A stretch of 64,000 bases of DNA from Pseudoduganella lurida (GCF_007830455.1 NZ_VLLB01000012.1:108212-172211), one strand, 5' to 3'; shown: positions 42,851 to 52,101, numbered from the stretch's first letter. The notes: a model not told the origin generated them from the letters alone. Translations and numbers: made by a program.

Positions 42851-43585
42851 CTACAGCTTGATGCCGGTGTGCAGCGCGGCCACACCCGCCGTCAGGTTGT
42901 AATACTGGACCCGTTCCAGTCCTGCCGCCTGCATCATCGTCTTCAGGGTTTCCTGGTCCGGGTGCATGCGGATCGATTCCGCCAGGTAGCGGTAGCTTTC
43001 CGAATCGTTCGCGATGCGCTGGCCCAGCCAGGGCAGCACGGAGAACGAGTAGACGTCGTACGGCTTCTGCAGGGGTGCCGCCACCTTCGAGAATTCCAGC
43101 ACCAGCAGCTTGCCGCCCGGTTTCAGCACGCGGCGCATTTCCGCCAGCGCCTGGTCCTTGTGCGTCATGTTGCGCAGGCCGAAGGCCACGCTCACGCGGT
43201 CGAAATAATTGTCCGGGAAGGGCAATTTTTCCGCATTACACAGCAACGTGGGGGTCACCAGGCCCTTGTTCAAGAGACGGTCGCGCCCCACCCGCAGCAT
43301 CGATTCGTTGATGTCCGTGAGCCAGACCTCGCCCGTCGGTCCCGCCCCCTTCGCGAACGCCTTGGCCAGGTCGCCCGTGCCGCCGGCAATGTCCAGCACC
43401 TTCATGCCGGGGCGCACGGCCGCGTTGGCGATCGTGAACGTCTTCCAGATGCGGTGCAGGCCGCCGGACATCAGGTCGTTCATCACGTCGTACTTCGCGG
43501 CGACGGAGTGAAACACCTTGGCGACTTCCTTGACTTTGTCGTCCTCGTTGACGGTCTTGTAGCCGAAGTGGGTGGTATTGGTCAT
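42851..43585 (-). CDS. ubiE: UbiE C-methyltransferase for ubiquinone/menaquinone
   Basis: 244 residues: THFGYKTVNEDDKVKEVAKVFHSVAAKYDVMNDLMSGGLHRIWK at the start, the SAM loop VLDIAGGTGDLAKAF near 65-79, and the later family motifs NAEKLPFPDNYFDRVSVAFGLRNMTHKDQALAEMRRVLKPGG near 113-155. It methylates the ring carbon in ubiquinone (and menaquinone) synthesis. ATG at 43585; the frame upstream is a shadow. It heads the ubi cluster, divergent from a small unknown gene 190 bases away. Confidence 0.96.
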   Translation of the reverse strand: MTNTTHFGYKTVNEDDKVKEVAKVFHSVAAKYDVMNDLMSGGLHRIWKTFTIANAAVRPGMKVLDIAGGTGDLAKAFAKGAGPTGEVWLTDINESMLRVGRDRLLNKGLVTPTLLCNAEKLPFPDNYFDRVSVAFGLRNMTHKDQALAEMRRVLKPGGKLLVLEFSKVAAPLQKPYDVYSFSVLPWLGQRIANDSESYRYLAESIRMHPDQETLKTMMQAAGLERVQYYNLTAGVAALHTGIKL

Positions 43586-43775
43586 GGCTCTCGGGCGGGT
43601 TGATCTCCCGGCATTATACAAGCGGCCTTCCGGGGGAGGCGCCAGTTCGGCAAGCTTACCTAATTGGCAATATCCACCAGTTTTTCGAAAACGTGTCAAC
43701 CGGTATAAACAAGGCTGCGTTAAGCGAGCAAGCCGGTCAGTCTGTCCGGCATTTGTCTCAAATCGGAGGAAGACA

Positions 43776-44027
43776 ATGGAGCTTCAACATCAACTCCCCA
43801 AGGATATCTATTTCCCGGAGATCGATAGCGCGACCCGCGAAATGATCGACGCCACGGATGCCCAGGCGCGCCGCGCCCTCGGCGAAAAGCCGCCTGCACC
43901 GATGCAGTTCAATGCCGAAGCCATCCGCACGCTGCCGCCGGCCGCCCGCGCCGCCTTCCGCTACATCTGGGAACGCGAACAGCGCCGCTACGAGGAATTC
44001 GTGCTGCGCCACGGCATGACGAACTGA
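43776..44027 (+). CDS. Small conserved-looking hypothetical protein
   Basis: 83 residues, no family recognised. It is soluble, acidic at the start (MELQHQLPKDIYFPEIDSATREMI) and basic and aromatic at the end (AFRYIWEREQRRYEEFVLRHGM), probably mostly helical. A textbook ribosome site ATCGGAGGAAG lies 4 bases before the ATG and a strong terminator follows, so it is a well-expressed single gene. Upstream ATGs in frame lack a ribosome site. Codon use is like its neighbours. Confidence 0.75.
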   Translation: MELQHQLPKDIYFPEIDSATREMIDATDAQARRALGEKPPAPMQFNAEAIRTLPPAARAAFRYIWEREQRRYEEFVLRHGMTN

Positions 44028-44094
44028 TTGCCACCGACTGGCAGCTCGCTGTCAGTACCGGTAGCAATTTAGCCAGCTTTGCACTGGCACGAAC

Positions 44095-44122
44095 CGGCCG
44101 CTCGGCGAAGAGCGGCCGTTTT
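44095..44122 (+). terminator. Rho-independent terminator after the small gene
   Basis: 9-bp arms CGGCCGCTC / GAGCGGCCG (44095-44103 and 44110-44118), a 6-base loop, then TTTT on the plus strand. It follows the gene ending at 44027. Confidence 0.85.
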
Positions 44123-44228
44123 CATCTGGCCGCTGTTCATCGATGAGCAAGTGGTTGATGTGATCGCCGCTTTCGATGCGGGACCCGGTCGTGCGACGGT
44201 TTTATCAACGTCATGCCTGCCGTACCAG

Positions 44229-45518
44229 TCAGTCGGGTGCCGGCAGCCCGAAGTGGCTGCGCAGCGTCGACCCCTCGTACGCGGTGCGGAACAGACCGCG
44301 CCGCTGCAGTTCCGGCACCACCTGCGCCAGCAGGTCGTCCAGCCCGCCCGGCAGCGCCGGCGGCATCAGGTTGAAGCCGTCCGCCCCGCCCTCCTCGAAC
44401 CACTGCTGCATCTGGTCGGCGATCTGCGCGGCCGTGCCGATCACGGTGAAGTGACCGCGGCCGCCGGCGATGCGCTGGTACAGCTGGCGGATCGTCAGGT
44501 TCTCGCCTTGCGCGATGCTGGTGAGCAGCTGCTGGCGGCTGCGCTGGCCATCCTGCGTGACGGGCAGCTCCGGCAGCGGCCCGTCCAGCGGATAGCCGGA
44601 CAGGTCGAAGTTGCCGATCATCCGGCCCAGCAGCGCCAGGCCCGCCTGCGGCTCGATCAGGTCCTGCAGCACGCCGAACTTGTCCTGCGCTTCCCCTACC
44701 GACTCGCCCACCACCGCAAAGATCCCCGGCGTCACGCGCAGGCTGTCCGCCGCGCGGCCGTAGCCAGCCAGCCTGCCCTTCATATCGCGGTAGAACGCCT
44801 GTGACCCGGCCAGCGACGGCTGCGCGGTAAAGACGACATCGGCCGTGGCGGCTGCCAGGTCGCGCCCCGTTTCCGAACTGCCGGCCTGCACGACGACGGG
44901 ACGGCCCTGCGGGCTCGGTGGCACGTTCAATGGTCCGGCCACCGAGAAATGCTCGCCGCGGTAGTCGAGGCGATGCACGTGCGCGTTGTCCAGCAGCCTG
45001 CCGGCCGCCTTGTCGTTGACGAAGGCGCCGTCGCCATAGCTGTTCCACAGTCCCTTCACCACCTCCTGGAACTCGCGGGCCCGCGCATAGCGCACCGCGT
45101 GATCGACGTGCCGGTCGCGCCCGAAGTTGGCCGCTTCCGCCGCGTTGTCGGAGGTGACGAGGTTCCAGCCCGCGCGGCCGTTCGAGATGCTGTCCAGCGA
45201 GGCGAACTGCCGCGCCACCGTGTACGGCTCGTTGTAGGTCGTCGTGGCCGTGGCGATCAGGCCGATGCGGCTGGTGACGGCGGCCAGCGCCGCCAGCATC
45301 GTCAGCGGCTCCAGCGATGGCGCGCCGGTCAGGGCCACGCTGTCGGCGAAGAACACCGCATCCAGGCAGGCCCGCTCGGCGCTCTGCACCTGCTGGCGGA
45401 TCACTTCGAATGGCGGCGAGGACAGGTCCGTGTCCGGATGCCGCCACGCGGCCACGTGGTGGCCATGGCGCATCAGGAAGGCGGTGAGGCTGAGCTGCCT
45501 CCGTGTGGACGCTGCCAT
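44229..45518 (-). CDS. Flavin-dependent monooxygenase, NtaA/SnaA/DszA (luciferase-like) family
   Basis: 429 residues of the bacterial-luciferase-like fold: LTAFLMRHGHHVAAWRHP near 11-28, CLDAVFFADSVAL near 51, LIATATTTYNEPYTVARQFASLDSISNGRAGWNLVTS near 86-122, and VVVQAGSSETGRDLAA near 204. These FMNH2-dependent enzymes split C-S or C-N bonds in xenobiotic or sulfonate substrates. The TonB receptor gene directly upstream overlaps it by ATGA, and the divergent operon has a sulfonate-binding protein, so release of sulfite from an organosulfur compound is likely. The matching flavin reductase is not in the window. Confidence 0.88.
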   Translation of the reverse strand: MAASTRRQLSLTAFLMRHGHHVAAWRHPDTDLSSPPFEVIRQQVQSAERACLDAVFFADSVALTGAPSLEPLTMLAALAAVTSRIGLIATATTTYNEPYTVARQFASLDSISNGRAGWNLVTSDNAAEAANFGRDRHVDHAVRYARAREFQEVVKGLWNSYGDGAFVNDKAAGRLLDNAHVHRLDYRGEHFSVAGPLNVPPSPQGRPVVVQAGSSETGRDLAAATADVVFTAQPSLAGSQAFYRDMKGRLAGYGRAADSLRVTPGIFAVVGESVGEAQDKFGVLQDLIEPQAGLALLGRMIGNFDLSGYPLDGPLPELPVTQDGQRSRQQLLTSIAQGENLTIRQLYQRIAGGRGHFTVIGTAAQIADQMQQWFEEGGADGFNLMPPALPGGLDDLLAQVVPELQRRGLFRTAYEGSTLRSHFGLPAPD

Positions 45519-47824
45519 CAGAACTCCTTGCGCGCGGTGAGGCCGAAATAGCGGCTGTCGTCACGCGGCACCACGCGGTGCACATAGCCCGTGCTGCTGA
45601 TCAGGTTCGTCGCATACGATTTGTTGGCCAGGTTCTTGCCCACCAGCGCGATGCGCCAGCCCTGCGCCACCTGCGCCAGTTCGACCGACGCGTTGACGAT
45701 GCCGTAGCCCGGCTGGATCGCATCCGCGGCCTGGAACAGGTCGTACTGCGTGCGGCTCTGGTACGTGTAGTCGGCGCTGAAGTTCAGGTCGTGGCCGGAG
45801 GCCAGCGGCACCGCGTAGCCGGCGCGCAGGAAGCCCTTGAAGCGCGGCGCGAACGGCAGCGTCTTGCCGTTCAGGTTGCACGATGCGGCGGCGGCGGCCG
45901 GCGGGCAGTTGAAGTTGTCCACCTGCGCATCCGTCCAGGCCGCGGCGGCCGTCACGGTCAGCTGCGTGGTGGGACGTGCCGTCACGTCCAGCTCCAGGCC
46001 GCGCGTCGATACGTCGCCTGCATTGACGAGGCGCGTGACGACGGCGCCGGCCACGGTATCGTAGAAGTTCGCCTGGTAGTTCGAATAGTCCGTGTGGAAC
46101 AGCGCGGCATTGAGCGTCAGGCGGCGCGCGAAGGCCGAACCCTTGAAGCCCAGTTCGACGGAGTTCGACGTTTCCGGCGCCAGCGCCAGCGTATCGCGCG
46201 GCAGCATGTTGAAGAACACGTTGTAGGCCGGGCCTTTATAGCCGCGCGACCAGGTGGCATAGGCGGTCGCCGTTGGCGCGAAGTCGTGCTGCAGGCCGAG
46301 CCGGCCCGACCACGCCTTTTCGTCGGTGCTGCCCGCGCTTTGCGTGCCCGGCTGCACGCCGGCAAAGGCGCTCGACTGCGTGGACGTGCGCAGGTGGTCG
46401 TATTCCAGTTCGTCGCGGGTCCAGCGCGCACCGCCGATGGCGCGCCACGTGGGGCTGAAGTGGAAGGTACCCTCGCCGAATGCGGCGTAGCTGTCGCTCC
46501 TGATGCCGTAGTCGGCGCGGCCGCTGTTGACGGCCGCCGTCGTCACGATGCGCTGGTAGGTTTCGCGGTCCTTGCCATGCAGGTAGTACAGGCCGGCCAC
46601 GTAGTCAATTGCGCCAAGGTCCGACAGCTCGATTTTCGGCGAGGCGATGCGGAACTCCTGCGACGCCTGCGTGAACTCCAGCGTGCCGATGTCACGCGTG
46701 CCGGGGAAGGCGCTCGTCACGCGGGCCGCTTCGGCGCTATTGCCGATCGCGGAGGTGGTCGTGTGCTGGTCGTTGTCCCAGGCACGCCAGGCGGTGATCG
46801 AGGTGAGCGTGTAGCCGTTGCGGCGCCAGTTCACCTGCGCGGAGACACCCTTGCTGGTGTCGTCCACCGCGTTCTCCAGGTCGAAGTTGACCTGGCGGTT
46901 TTCCCTGCCCGCCACGGCCGGCAGCAGCGCCTGCGCGAACGGTGCGCTGGTCTGCTTGTACGCCGTCTGCGTGGGCGAGCTTTCCGCCTTCAGGTAGTCG
47001 GCGATCAGCACGATGTCGGTATCGGCGTTCGGCGTGATGTCGAGGCGGCCGCGTACGCCGCGCCGCTCGTAGCCATTCACTTTGCCCCCACCAGCGTGGA
47101 CGTTGGTCACGTTGCCGTCGTAGTCCGCATACACCGCATTGATCGAGGCGCGCAGCACGCCCGGCTGCAGGGCGCCGCTGACGCCAGCCCGCACGCGCCT
47201 CTCGTGGCCAGTGTAGGCGGCGGCATCCACGTAGCCGGTGAACTGGTCGGTGGGGGCGCGGCTGATGATGTTCAGTACGCCGGACGAGGCGTTCTTGCCG
47301 AACAGCGTGCCCTGCGGACCGCGCAGCACTTCGATGCGGTCGATGTCGAGCAGGTCGATGGTGGCCTGGCCCGGACGCGCATAGACGACGCCATCGACCA
47401 CCGTCGACACGGTCGGTTCAACACCGGGCGACGTGGAGATGGTACCGATGCCACGGACGAACACGGTGGTGTCCTTGTTGCCGCCCTGCTGGCGGAAATT
47501 GGCGCTCGGGATTTCCTGCACCACCGTGTCGATGCTGGTGCGGTTCGACAGTTCCAGTTGCTCTCCGCTGACGACGGACACGGCCAGCGGCACCGACTGC
47601 AGCGAGGCGCTGCGGCGCGTGGCCGTCACCGTCACGCTGGGCAGGGAGCCATCCGACGGCAGGCGCTCCGCTGCTGCGGTTGCAGGTTCGGCCGGCTCGT
47701 CGCCGACGGGTTCGACTGCCAGTGCGTGGCCCGCGCCGGCCAGCAGCCCCGCTGCCACGCCGGCCTTGATCTTCCAGTGCCTGCTTTTGTTCTGATGACT
47801 GTTCTTGTTCTGCTGCGTTTTCAT
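45518..47824 (-). CDS. TonB-dependent outer-membrane receptor of the sulfur-scavenging locus
   Basis: 768 residues. A long basic N-terminus (MKTQQNKNSHQNKSRHWKIK) precedes the signal peptide (AGVAAGLLAGAGHALA). The plug domain starts near 60 (PSVTVTATRRSASLQSVPLAVSV) with IEVLRGPQGTLFGKNASSGVLNIISR near 168-193. The barrel ends in an aromatic residue (RYFGLTARKEF). ATG at 47824 follows GGGGAAG. Its last bases overlap the monooxygenase start. It would bring a sulfonate or similar compound across the outer membrane; which one is unknown. The LacI-type palindrome at 47908 lies in its promoter. Confidence 0.9.
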   Translation of the reverse strand: MKTQQNKNSHQNKSRHWKIKAGVAAGLLAGAGHALAVEPVGDEPAEPATAAAERLPSDGSLPSVTVTATRRSASLQSVPLAVSVVSGEQLELSNRTSIDTVVQEIPSANFRQQGGNKDTTVFVRGIGTISTSPGVEPTVSTVVDGVVYARPGQATIDLLDIDRIEVLRGPQGTLFGKNASSGVLNIISRAPTDQFTGYVDAAAYTGHERRVRAGVSGALQPGVLRASINAVYADYDGNVTNVHAGGGKVNGYERRGVRGRLDITPNADTDIVLIADYLKAESSPTQTAYKQTSAPFAQALLPAVAGRENRQVNFDLENAVDDTSKGVSAQVNWRRNGYTLTSITAWRAWDNDQHTTTSAIGNSAEAARVTSAFPGTRDIGTLEFTQASQEFRIASPKIELSDLGAIDYVAGLYYLHGKDRETYQRIVTTAAVNSGRADYGIRSDSYAAFGEGTFHFSPTWRAIGGARWTRDELEYDHLRTSTQSSAFAGVQPGTQSAGSTDEKAWSGRLGLQHDFAPTATAYATWSRGYKGPAYNVFFNMLPRDTLALAPETSNSVELGFKGSAFARRLTLNAALFHTDYSNYQANFYDTVAGAVVTRLVNAGDVSTRGLELDVTARPTTQLTVTAAAAWTDAQVDNFNCPPAAAAASCNLNGKTLPFAPRFKGFLRAGYAVPLASGHDLNFSADYTYQSRTQYDLFQAADAIQPGYGIVNASVELAQVAQGWRIALVGKNLANKSYATNLISSTGYVHRVVPRDDSRYFGLTARKEF

Positions 47825-47907
47825 GACTTCCCCATATGCGAAAAACCGACCTGCCACTGCAGAAAACCAGCTTTGCTCCGCCTCCGAAGGCTGCTAGACT
47901 TTTCTGT

Positions 47908-47923
47908 ATGGTACCGATACCGT
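47908..47923. promoter_or_regulatory. LacI-type operator between the divergent receptor and lacI genes
   Basis: ATGGTACCGATACCGT has the GGTA-CCGA-TACC symmetry with central CG typical of LacI/GntR-type sites (10 of 12 core positions symmetric). It lies between the TonB receptor start (47824) and the LacI start (47977). It is probably an operator controlling both. Confidence 0.55.
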
Positions 47924-47976
47924 CGCAGTGTCCGGGATGCCGATTTTGAAGTCAAAGAATCAAAATAACCATCGAT

Positions 47977-49053
47977 ATGTTGTTTGGGAATATGAAGAAC
48001 AAACCGGACGAAGAAGCAAACGAGGAGCCGGCACGCAAGCGCCGCGGCTCCGGCCGCGCCACCATCCACGATGTCGCGCGCCTGGCCGGCGTGGGCTCGA
48101 TCACGGTGTCGCGCTACCTGAAGAAGAACGGCTACGTGTCGGCCGAACTGGGCGAGCGCATCGATGCCGCCGTGGCGCAGCTGAACTACGTGCCGAACCT
48201 CGTTGCCGGCGGGCTGGCTTCGTCGCGCGGCAAGGTGGTGGGGATGGTCGTGCCGAACATCTCGGGTCCGATCTTCGCCAGCACCATCCAGAGCTTCAAC
48301 GACACGCTGAACCGCCACGGCTACCAGGTGCTGCTGGCCTCCAGCTATTTCTCGGCGGAGCAGGAAGAGAACGCCGTGCGCGCTTTCCTGGGCTGGTCGC
48401 CGGCGGCGCTGGTCGTCACGGGGCGTTTCCATACCAAAGGCACGGAAGCCATGCTGGCGGGGGCCGGCATTCCCGTCGTGGAAACCTGGGACTACCATCC
48501 GCGCCGCAAGCCGATCCAGGTGGGCTACTCGAACCACGAGGTGGGTGCGCAGGCGGCGCGGCACCTGCTTTCGAAAGGGTATAAACGCATCGCATTCGTG
48601 CAGAACAGCGTGGCCGGCGACCTCTCCGCGATCGACCGCCGCGACGGCTATGCGGCCGTGCTGGAGGAACACGGCCTGGAACCGTGGACCTATGCGCCTA
48701 CCGAGGCGGCGCCGTTCGATGCGGGCCGCCAGGCGCTGGAAGCGTTGACGCGCGGGCGCCGCAAGGCCGATGCGATCGTCTTCGCCAACGACAACCTGGC
48801 GGCCGGCGCGCTGCTGGCGTCGCAACGGGCCGGCCTGCAGGTGCCGCAACGGTGCGCGCTGATGGGCTTTGGCGACTATGCGTTCTCGTCGCTGCTGCTG
48901 CCCAGCCTGACGACGATCCGTCCGCCCGGCCGCGAGATCGGCGAGATCGCGGCGCAGCGCATCCTGCAGGCGCTCGGCGAGCTGCCGGACGATGGCAAAC
49001 CGGCGCGCCTGAACCTGCTGGGCTGCGAGCTGGTGGAACGGGAGAGTACCTGA
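47977..49053 (+). CDS. LacI-family regulator of the sulfonate-type locus
   Basis: 358 residues: a charged 25-residue leader, the LacI helix-turn-helix near 29-50 (TIHDVARLAGVGSITVSRYLKKNGYVS), and the ligand domain (VGMVVPNISGPIFASTIQSF, IAFVQNSVAGDLSAIDRRDGY, DAIVFANDNLAAGALLASQRAGLQVP). The form VGSITVSRYL is close to the GntR/IdnR branch. It is divergent from the receptor-monooxygenase genes and upstream of the SsuA-like gene. Using a LacI regulator for a sulfur locus is uncommon; the ligand could be a sulfated or sulfonated sugar. Confidence 0.9.
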   Translation: MLFGNMKNKPDEEANEEPARKRRGSGRATIHDVARLAGVGSITVSRYLKKNGYVSAELGERIDAAVAQLNYVPNLVAGGLASSRGKVVGMVVPNISGPIFASTIQSFNDTLNRHGYQVLLASSYFSAEQEENAVRAFLGWSPAALVVTGRFHTKGTEAMLAGAGIPVVETWDYHPRRKPIQVGYSNHEVGAQAARHLLSKGYKRIAFVQNSVAGDLSAIDRRDGYAAVLEEHGLEPWTYAPTEAAPFDAGRQALEALTRGRRKADAIVFANDNLAAGALLASQRAGLQVPQRCALMGFGDYAFSSLLLPSLTTIRPPGREIGEIAAQRILQALGELPDDGKPARLNLLGCELVEREST

Positions 49054-49073
49054 TGACTGAACGGAGAGATGGC

Positions 49074-50006
49074 ATGAAGAAGATCTGGCTGGTATTGCTG
49101 GCGCTATTGCTGGCAGCGGCGTTGCCGGCATGGGCGGACACGGTGCGCATCGGCTTCCAGAAGGGCGGCGGGCTGATGGCGCTACTGAAGCGCCAGGGTG
49201 CGGTGGAGAAGGCGTTAGCGGCGCGGGGCACGACGGTGAAATGGGTCGAGTTCCCGGCCGGTCCGCAGATTCTCGAAGCGCTGAATGCGGGCAGTCTCGA
49301 TTTCGGCACCACCGGCGCGCCGCCGCCCATCTTCGCGCAGGCGGCCGGCATCGACCTCGTGTACGTGGGCGCCGAGCCGGCACCGGTGGCCAGCGAGGCG
49401 ATCATCGTCAAGCCCGGCTCGCCGATCCGCACGGTGGCGCAGCTGAAGGGCAAGCGCGTGGCGTTCGTGAAGGGCTCCGGCTCGCACCTGCTGCTCGTCG
49501 CCGCATTGAACCGCGCCGGCATGACGCTGCACGACGTGCAGCCGATCTACCTCGGCCCCTCGGAAGCGCGCGCCGCCTTTGACGGCGGCAGCATCGATGC
49601 GTGGGTGGTATGGGATCCGTACATGGCCGCCGCGCAGAAGGCGTACCAGGCGCGCGTGGTGGCGGACTACACCGGCCTGCTGCAGGCCAATGGCTTCTAT
49701 CTCGCCTCGCGTGCGTTCGTGAAGCGGGACCCGCAGGGCGTCGCCGCGCTGCTCGAACAGATCGCGCAGGCGGGCCAGTGGGCCAACGCGCACCAGAAGG
49801 AAATGGTGGCAATGATGGCGCCGCAGGTGGGCGTGCCACCGGATGTCATCGCCACGTGGCTGGGCCGCCAGAAGGCCGGCGTGATGCCGATCGACGCCGC
49901 CATCATTGCCAACCAGCAGAAAATCGCCGACCTGTTCTACAAGGAAAAGCTGATCCCCCGCCCCGTCACCGTTGCCGGCAGCACCTGGACCTGGCCGCGC
50001 AAATAA
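49074..50006 (+). CDS. Aliphatic sulfonate-type ABC substrate-binding protein (SsuA-like)
   Basis: 310 residues: a signal peptide MKKIWLVLLALLLAAALPAWA, then an SsuA/NrtA-type periplasmic domain (VRIGFQKGGGLMALLKRQGAVEKALAARG near 24-52, FPAGPQILEALNAGSLDFGTTGAPPPIFAQAAG, LKGKRVAFVKGSGSHLLLVAAL near 126-147, WVVWDPYMAAA). The start ATG at 49074 follows ACGGAGAGATGGC; an in-frame ATG at 49053 overlaps the lacI stop and lacks a site. No permease or ATPase gene follows; it ends in a 270-base repeat-containing gap. It must use a transporter encoded elsewhere or be a remnant. Confidence 0.9.
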   Translation: MKKIWLVLLALLLAAALPAWADTVRIGFQKGGGLMALLKRQGAVEKALAARGTTVKWVEFPAGPQILEALNAGSLDFGTTGAPPPIFAQAAGIDLVYVGAEPAPVASEAIIVKPGSPIRTVAQLKGKRVAFVKGSGSHLLLVAALNRAGMTLHDVQPIYLGPSEARAAFDGGSIDAWVVWDPYMAAAQKAYQARVVADYTGLLQANGFYLASRAFVKRDPQGVAALLEQIAQAGQWANAHQKEMVAMMAPQVGVPPDVIATWLGRQKAGVMPIDAAIIANQQKIADLFYKEKLIPRPVTVAGSTWTWPRK

Positions 50007-50110
50007 CTATTGCCGAGCTCGCGTTACGCCGTGGGGGCGTAACAGGGGTTTCGCGGAGCGCAGCTTCGCGCCTGTGCAGCGGTGCGGCCATGCAGGGCCG
50101 CGCTCCTTCC

Positions 50111-50232
50111 AGGCGTAGTGACACGCACTCAGCAGTAGCGCTGATTTCCGGGAACGTCAGGCATTGTCAGGGGCACGCCGTGAGCGACAGGAAAACCGAG
50201 AGCCCTAGTGTTGAGTTCGTGTCACTACGCCT
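50111..50232. repeat. Inverted repeat with 21-bp arms between the SsuA-like and chemoreceptor genes
   Basis: Arms 50111-50131 and 50212-50232 pair at 20 of 21 positions (AGGCGTAGTGACACGCACTC and complement) around 80 bases. The right arm runs on into CCTGACCCCAGAGGGTGACACGGACTC, which repeats both the GACCCC and the TGACACGG words seen at 3525-3601 and 38675-38743. It lies in the 270-base gap between convergent genes; I see nothing else in that gap. Confidence 0.7.
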
Positions 50233-50276
50233 GACCCCAGAGGGTGACACGGACTCATCCATATACGACGGCAGGT

Positions 50277-51980
50277 TCAGAACTCTTCCCAGTCGTCGGC
50301 GGGAGCGGTCCTGGCGGGGGCTGCGCGACGCGGCAGTTGCGGGACGGGTTGGGTAGCGGGGGCGGTGGGGGCGGTGGCGCGGGGCGCGGGACGCAGCGAT
50401 GGTGCCGGTGCCGCAGCAATGGCGGCATCGCCGGCCAGCTTGAAGGCGCTCACGGCGCGCAGCAGGCTGTCGGTTTCGTCGCGCATCGACTGCGTGGTGG
50501 CGGCGGCTTCCTCGACCAGGGCGGCGTTGCGCTGCGTGACTTCGTCCATCTGCACGATCGACTGGTTGACCTGGTTGATGCCATCGCTCTGCTCGCGGCT
50601 CGCCTCGGCGATGTCGATGACGATGCCGGTGACCCGCTCCACGCTCGACACCATGTCGCTCATGGCACTGGCGGCTTGCTCGGCCAGGATGCTGCCGGAG
50701 CCCACCTTCTCCACCGATTCGTCGATCAGGCCCTTGATCTCGCGGGCCGCGGCGGCGCTGCGCTGGGCCAGCGTGCGCACCTCGGAGGCGACGACGGCGA
50801 AGCCCCTGCCCTGCTCGCCCGCGCGGGCCGCTTCCACGGCGGCGTTCAGGGCCAGGATATTGGTCTGGAAGGCGATGCTGTCGATGACGCCGATGATGTC
50901 GACCACCTTGCGCGACGACGCATCGATCGCGCTCATCGTGCTGGCCATCTGCCCCATCACGGCGCCGCCCGCCGCCGCCTTGCCCGATGCGGCTTCCACC
51001 AGCTGGCGCGCCTGCATGGTGTTGTCCGCCGTGCTCCTGACGGTGCTGGTCAGCTGCTCCATCGTGGCCGCCGTCTGTTCCAGCGCGCTGGCCTGGCTCT
51101 CGGTGCGCTCCGACAGGTCCATATTGCCGGTGGCGACCTCGTTGGCCGCGATGCCGATCGTCTGCGCCGATGCGCGCACATTGGCCACCATCTCCACGAG
51201 GCTGCCCTGCATGGTGGCGATGCCCCGCATCAGCCGGCCGATCTCGTTGTCGCTGCTGACCTCCACCTGCGCCGTGAGGTCGCCATGCGCCACGTTGTCG
51301 AGCACCTTCACGGCGCGCTCCAGCGGCGCGATGACGAGGCTGCGCAGGAAGTAGTGCATCGCCACCACCAGCGCCAGCGCGCCCGCCAGGCCGGCCGCCA
51401 CGAGCCACAGCACCAGCCGGTATTCGTTCCGGCGCTCCACCATCAGCGCCTCGCTGCGTTCCGTGTTCACCTTCTGGAACTGCTCCAGCAGCTTGGAGAT
51501 CTCGGCGCCGCGCGGCGTGAGGTCGCGGCTGTTGATGAGGGCGAAGGCGGCCGCGTCGCCACGGGCCAGCGCTGCCGTGCCCTCCTCCAGTGTCGTCATC
51601 AGCCGCTTGGACGCATCGACGAGGTTCCGGCGCAGCTGCAGGTCCACGCCGGGCGTGGGTTCTGCCGCGGTGAACCCGTCCAGCATCTTCTGCGCGTTCG
51701 CCTGGTATTTGCGGGCATTGTCGACGGCGCCGCCATTGGCCGCCGCCTTGCCGCCATCGCGCAGTTCCGAATAGGCGCGGTTGACGCTCGACCGGACCCG
51801 CGTGGCTTCCTTGTAGACGTCGTTGATGGCCTGCGTTTCCAGCGCGATGCCCTGCACCAGCGCCAGCGCATTGTTGGAGCGGCTGATCATCAGCACCCCG
51901 AGCGCCGCACCCAGCGCGATCATCACGGCAAACAGCGAAAGCGCAGCCATCAGGCTGAAGCGGACGGTAAGCTTGGACAT
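50277..51980 (-). CDS. Methyl-accepting chemotaxis protein with CheR-tether tail
   Basis: 567 residues. Membrane helix 1 is at 11-33, then a four-helix-bundle periplasmic sensor (about 35-190), helix 2 at about 191-213 (LVLWLVAAGLAGALALVVAMHYFL), a HAMP domain to about 265, and the cytoplasmic signalling coiled coil with the conserved hairpin tip IAFQTNILALNAAVEAARAGEQGRGFAVVASEVRTLAQRS. An Ala/Pro-rich linker ends in DDWEEF, matching the xWxxF pentapeptide that tethers CheR/CheB in Tar and Tsr. ATG at 51980 follows CCGGAGA. Ligand unknown. Confidence 0.92.
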   Translation of the reverse strand: MSKLTVRFSLMAALSLFAVMIALGAALGVLMISRSNNALALVQGIALETQAINDVYKEATRVRSSVNRAYSELRDGGKAAANGGAVDNARKYQANAQKMLDGFTAAEPTPGVDLQLRRNLVDASKRLMTTLEEGTAALARGDAAAFALINSRDLTPRGAEISKLLEQFQKVNTERSEALMVERRNEYRLVLWLVAAGLAGALALVVAMHYFLRSLVIAPLERAVKVLDNVAHGDLTAQVEVSSDNEIGRLMRGIATMQGSLVEMVANVRASAQTIGIAANEVATGNMDLSERTESQASALEQTAATMEQLTSTVRSTADNTMQARQLVEAASGKAAAGGAVMGQMASTMSAIDASSRKVVDIIGVIDSIAFQTNILALNAAVEAARAGEQGRGFAVVASEVRTLAQRSAAAAREIKGLIDESVEKVGSGSILAEQAASAMSDMVSSVERVTGIVIDIAEASREQSDGINQVNQSIVQMDEVTQRNAALVEEAAATTQSMRDETDSLLRAVSAFKLAGDAAIAAAPAPSLRPAPRATAPTAPATQPVPQLPRRAAPARTAPADDWEEF

Positions 51981-52101
51981 GGTGTCTCCGGAGAGGAACG
52001 TGTTTTGCCAACTGAACGACAGACTCAGTTGCAACAGTATTCCCATGCTCCGAACCGGTGCGCACAATAGCGCTGCGCGACAGCGGCAGGGCTGGCGTTC
52101 G

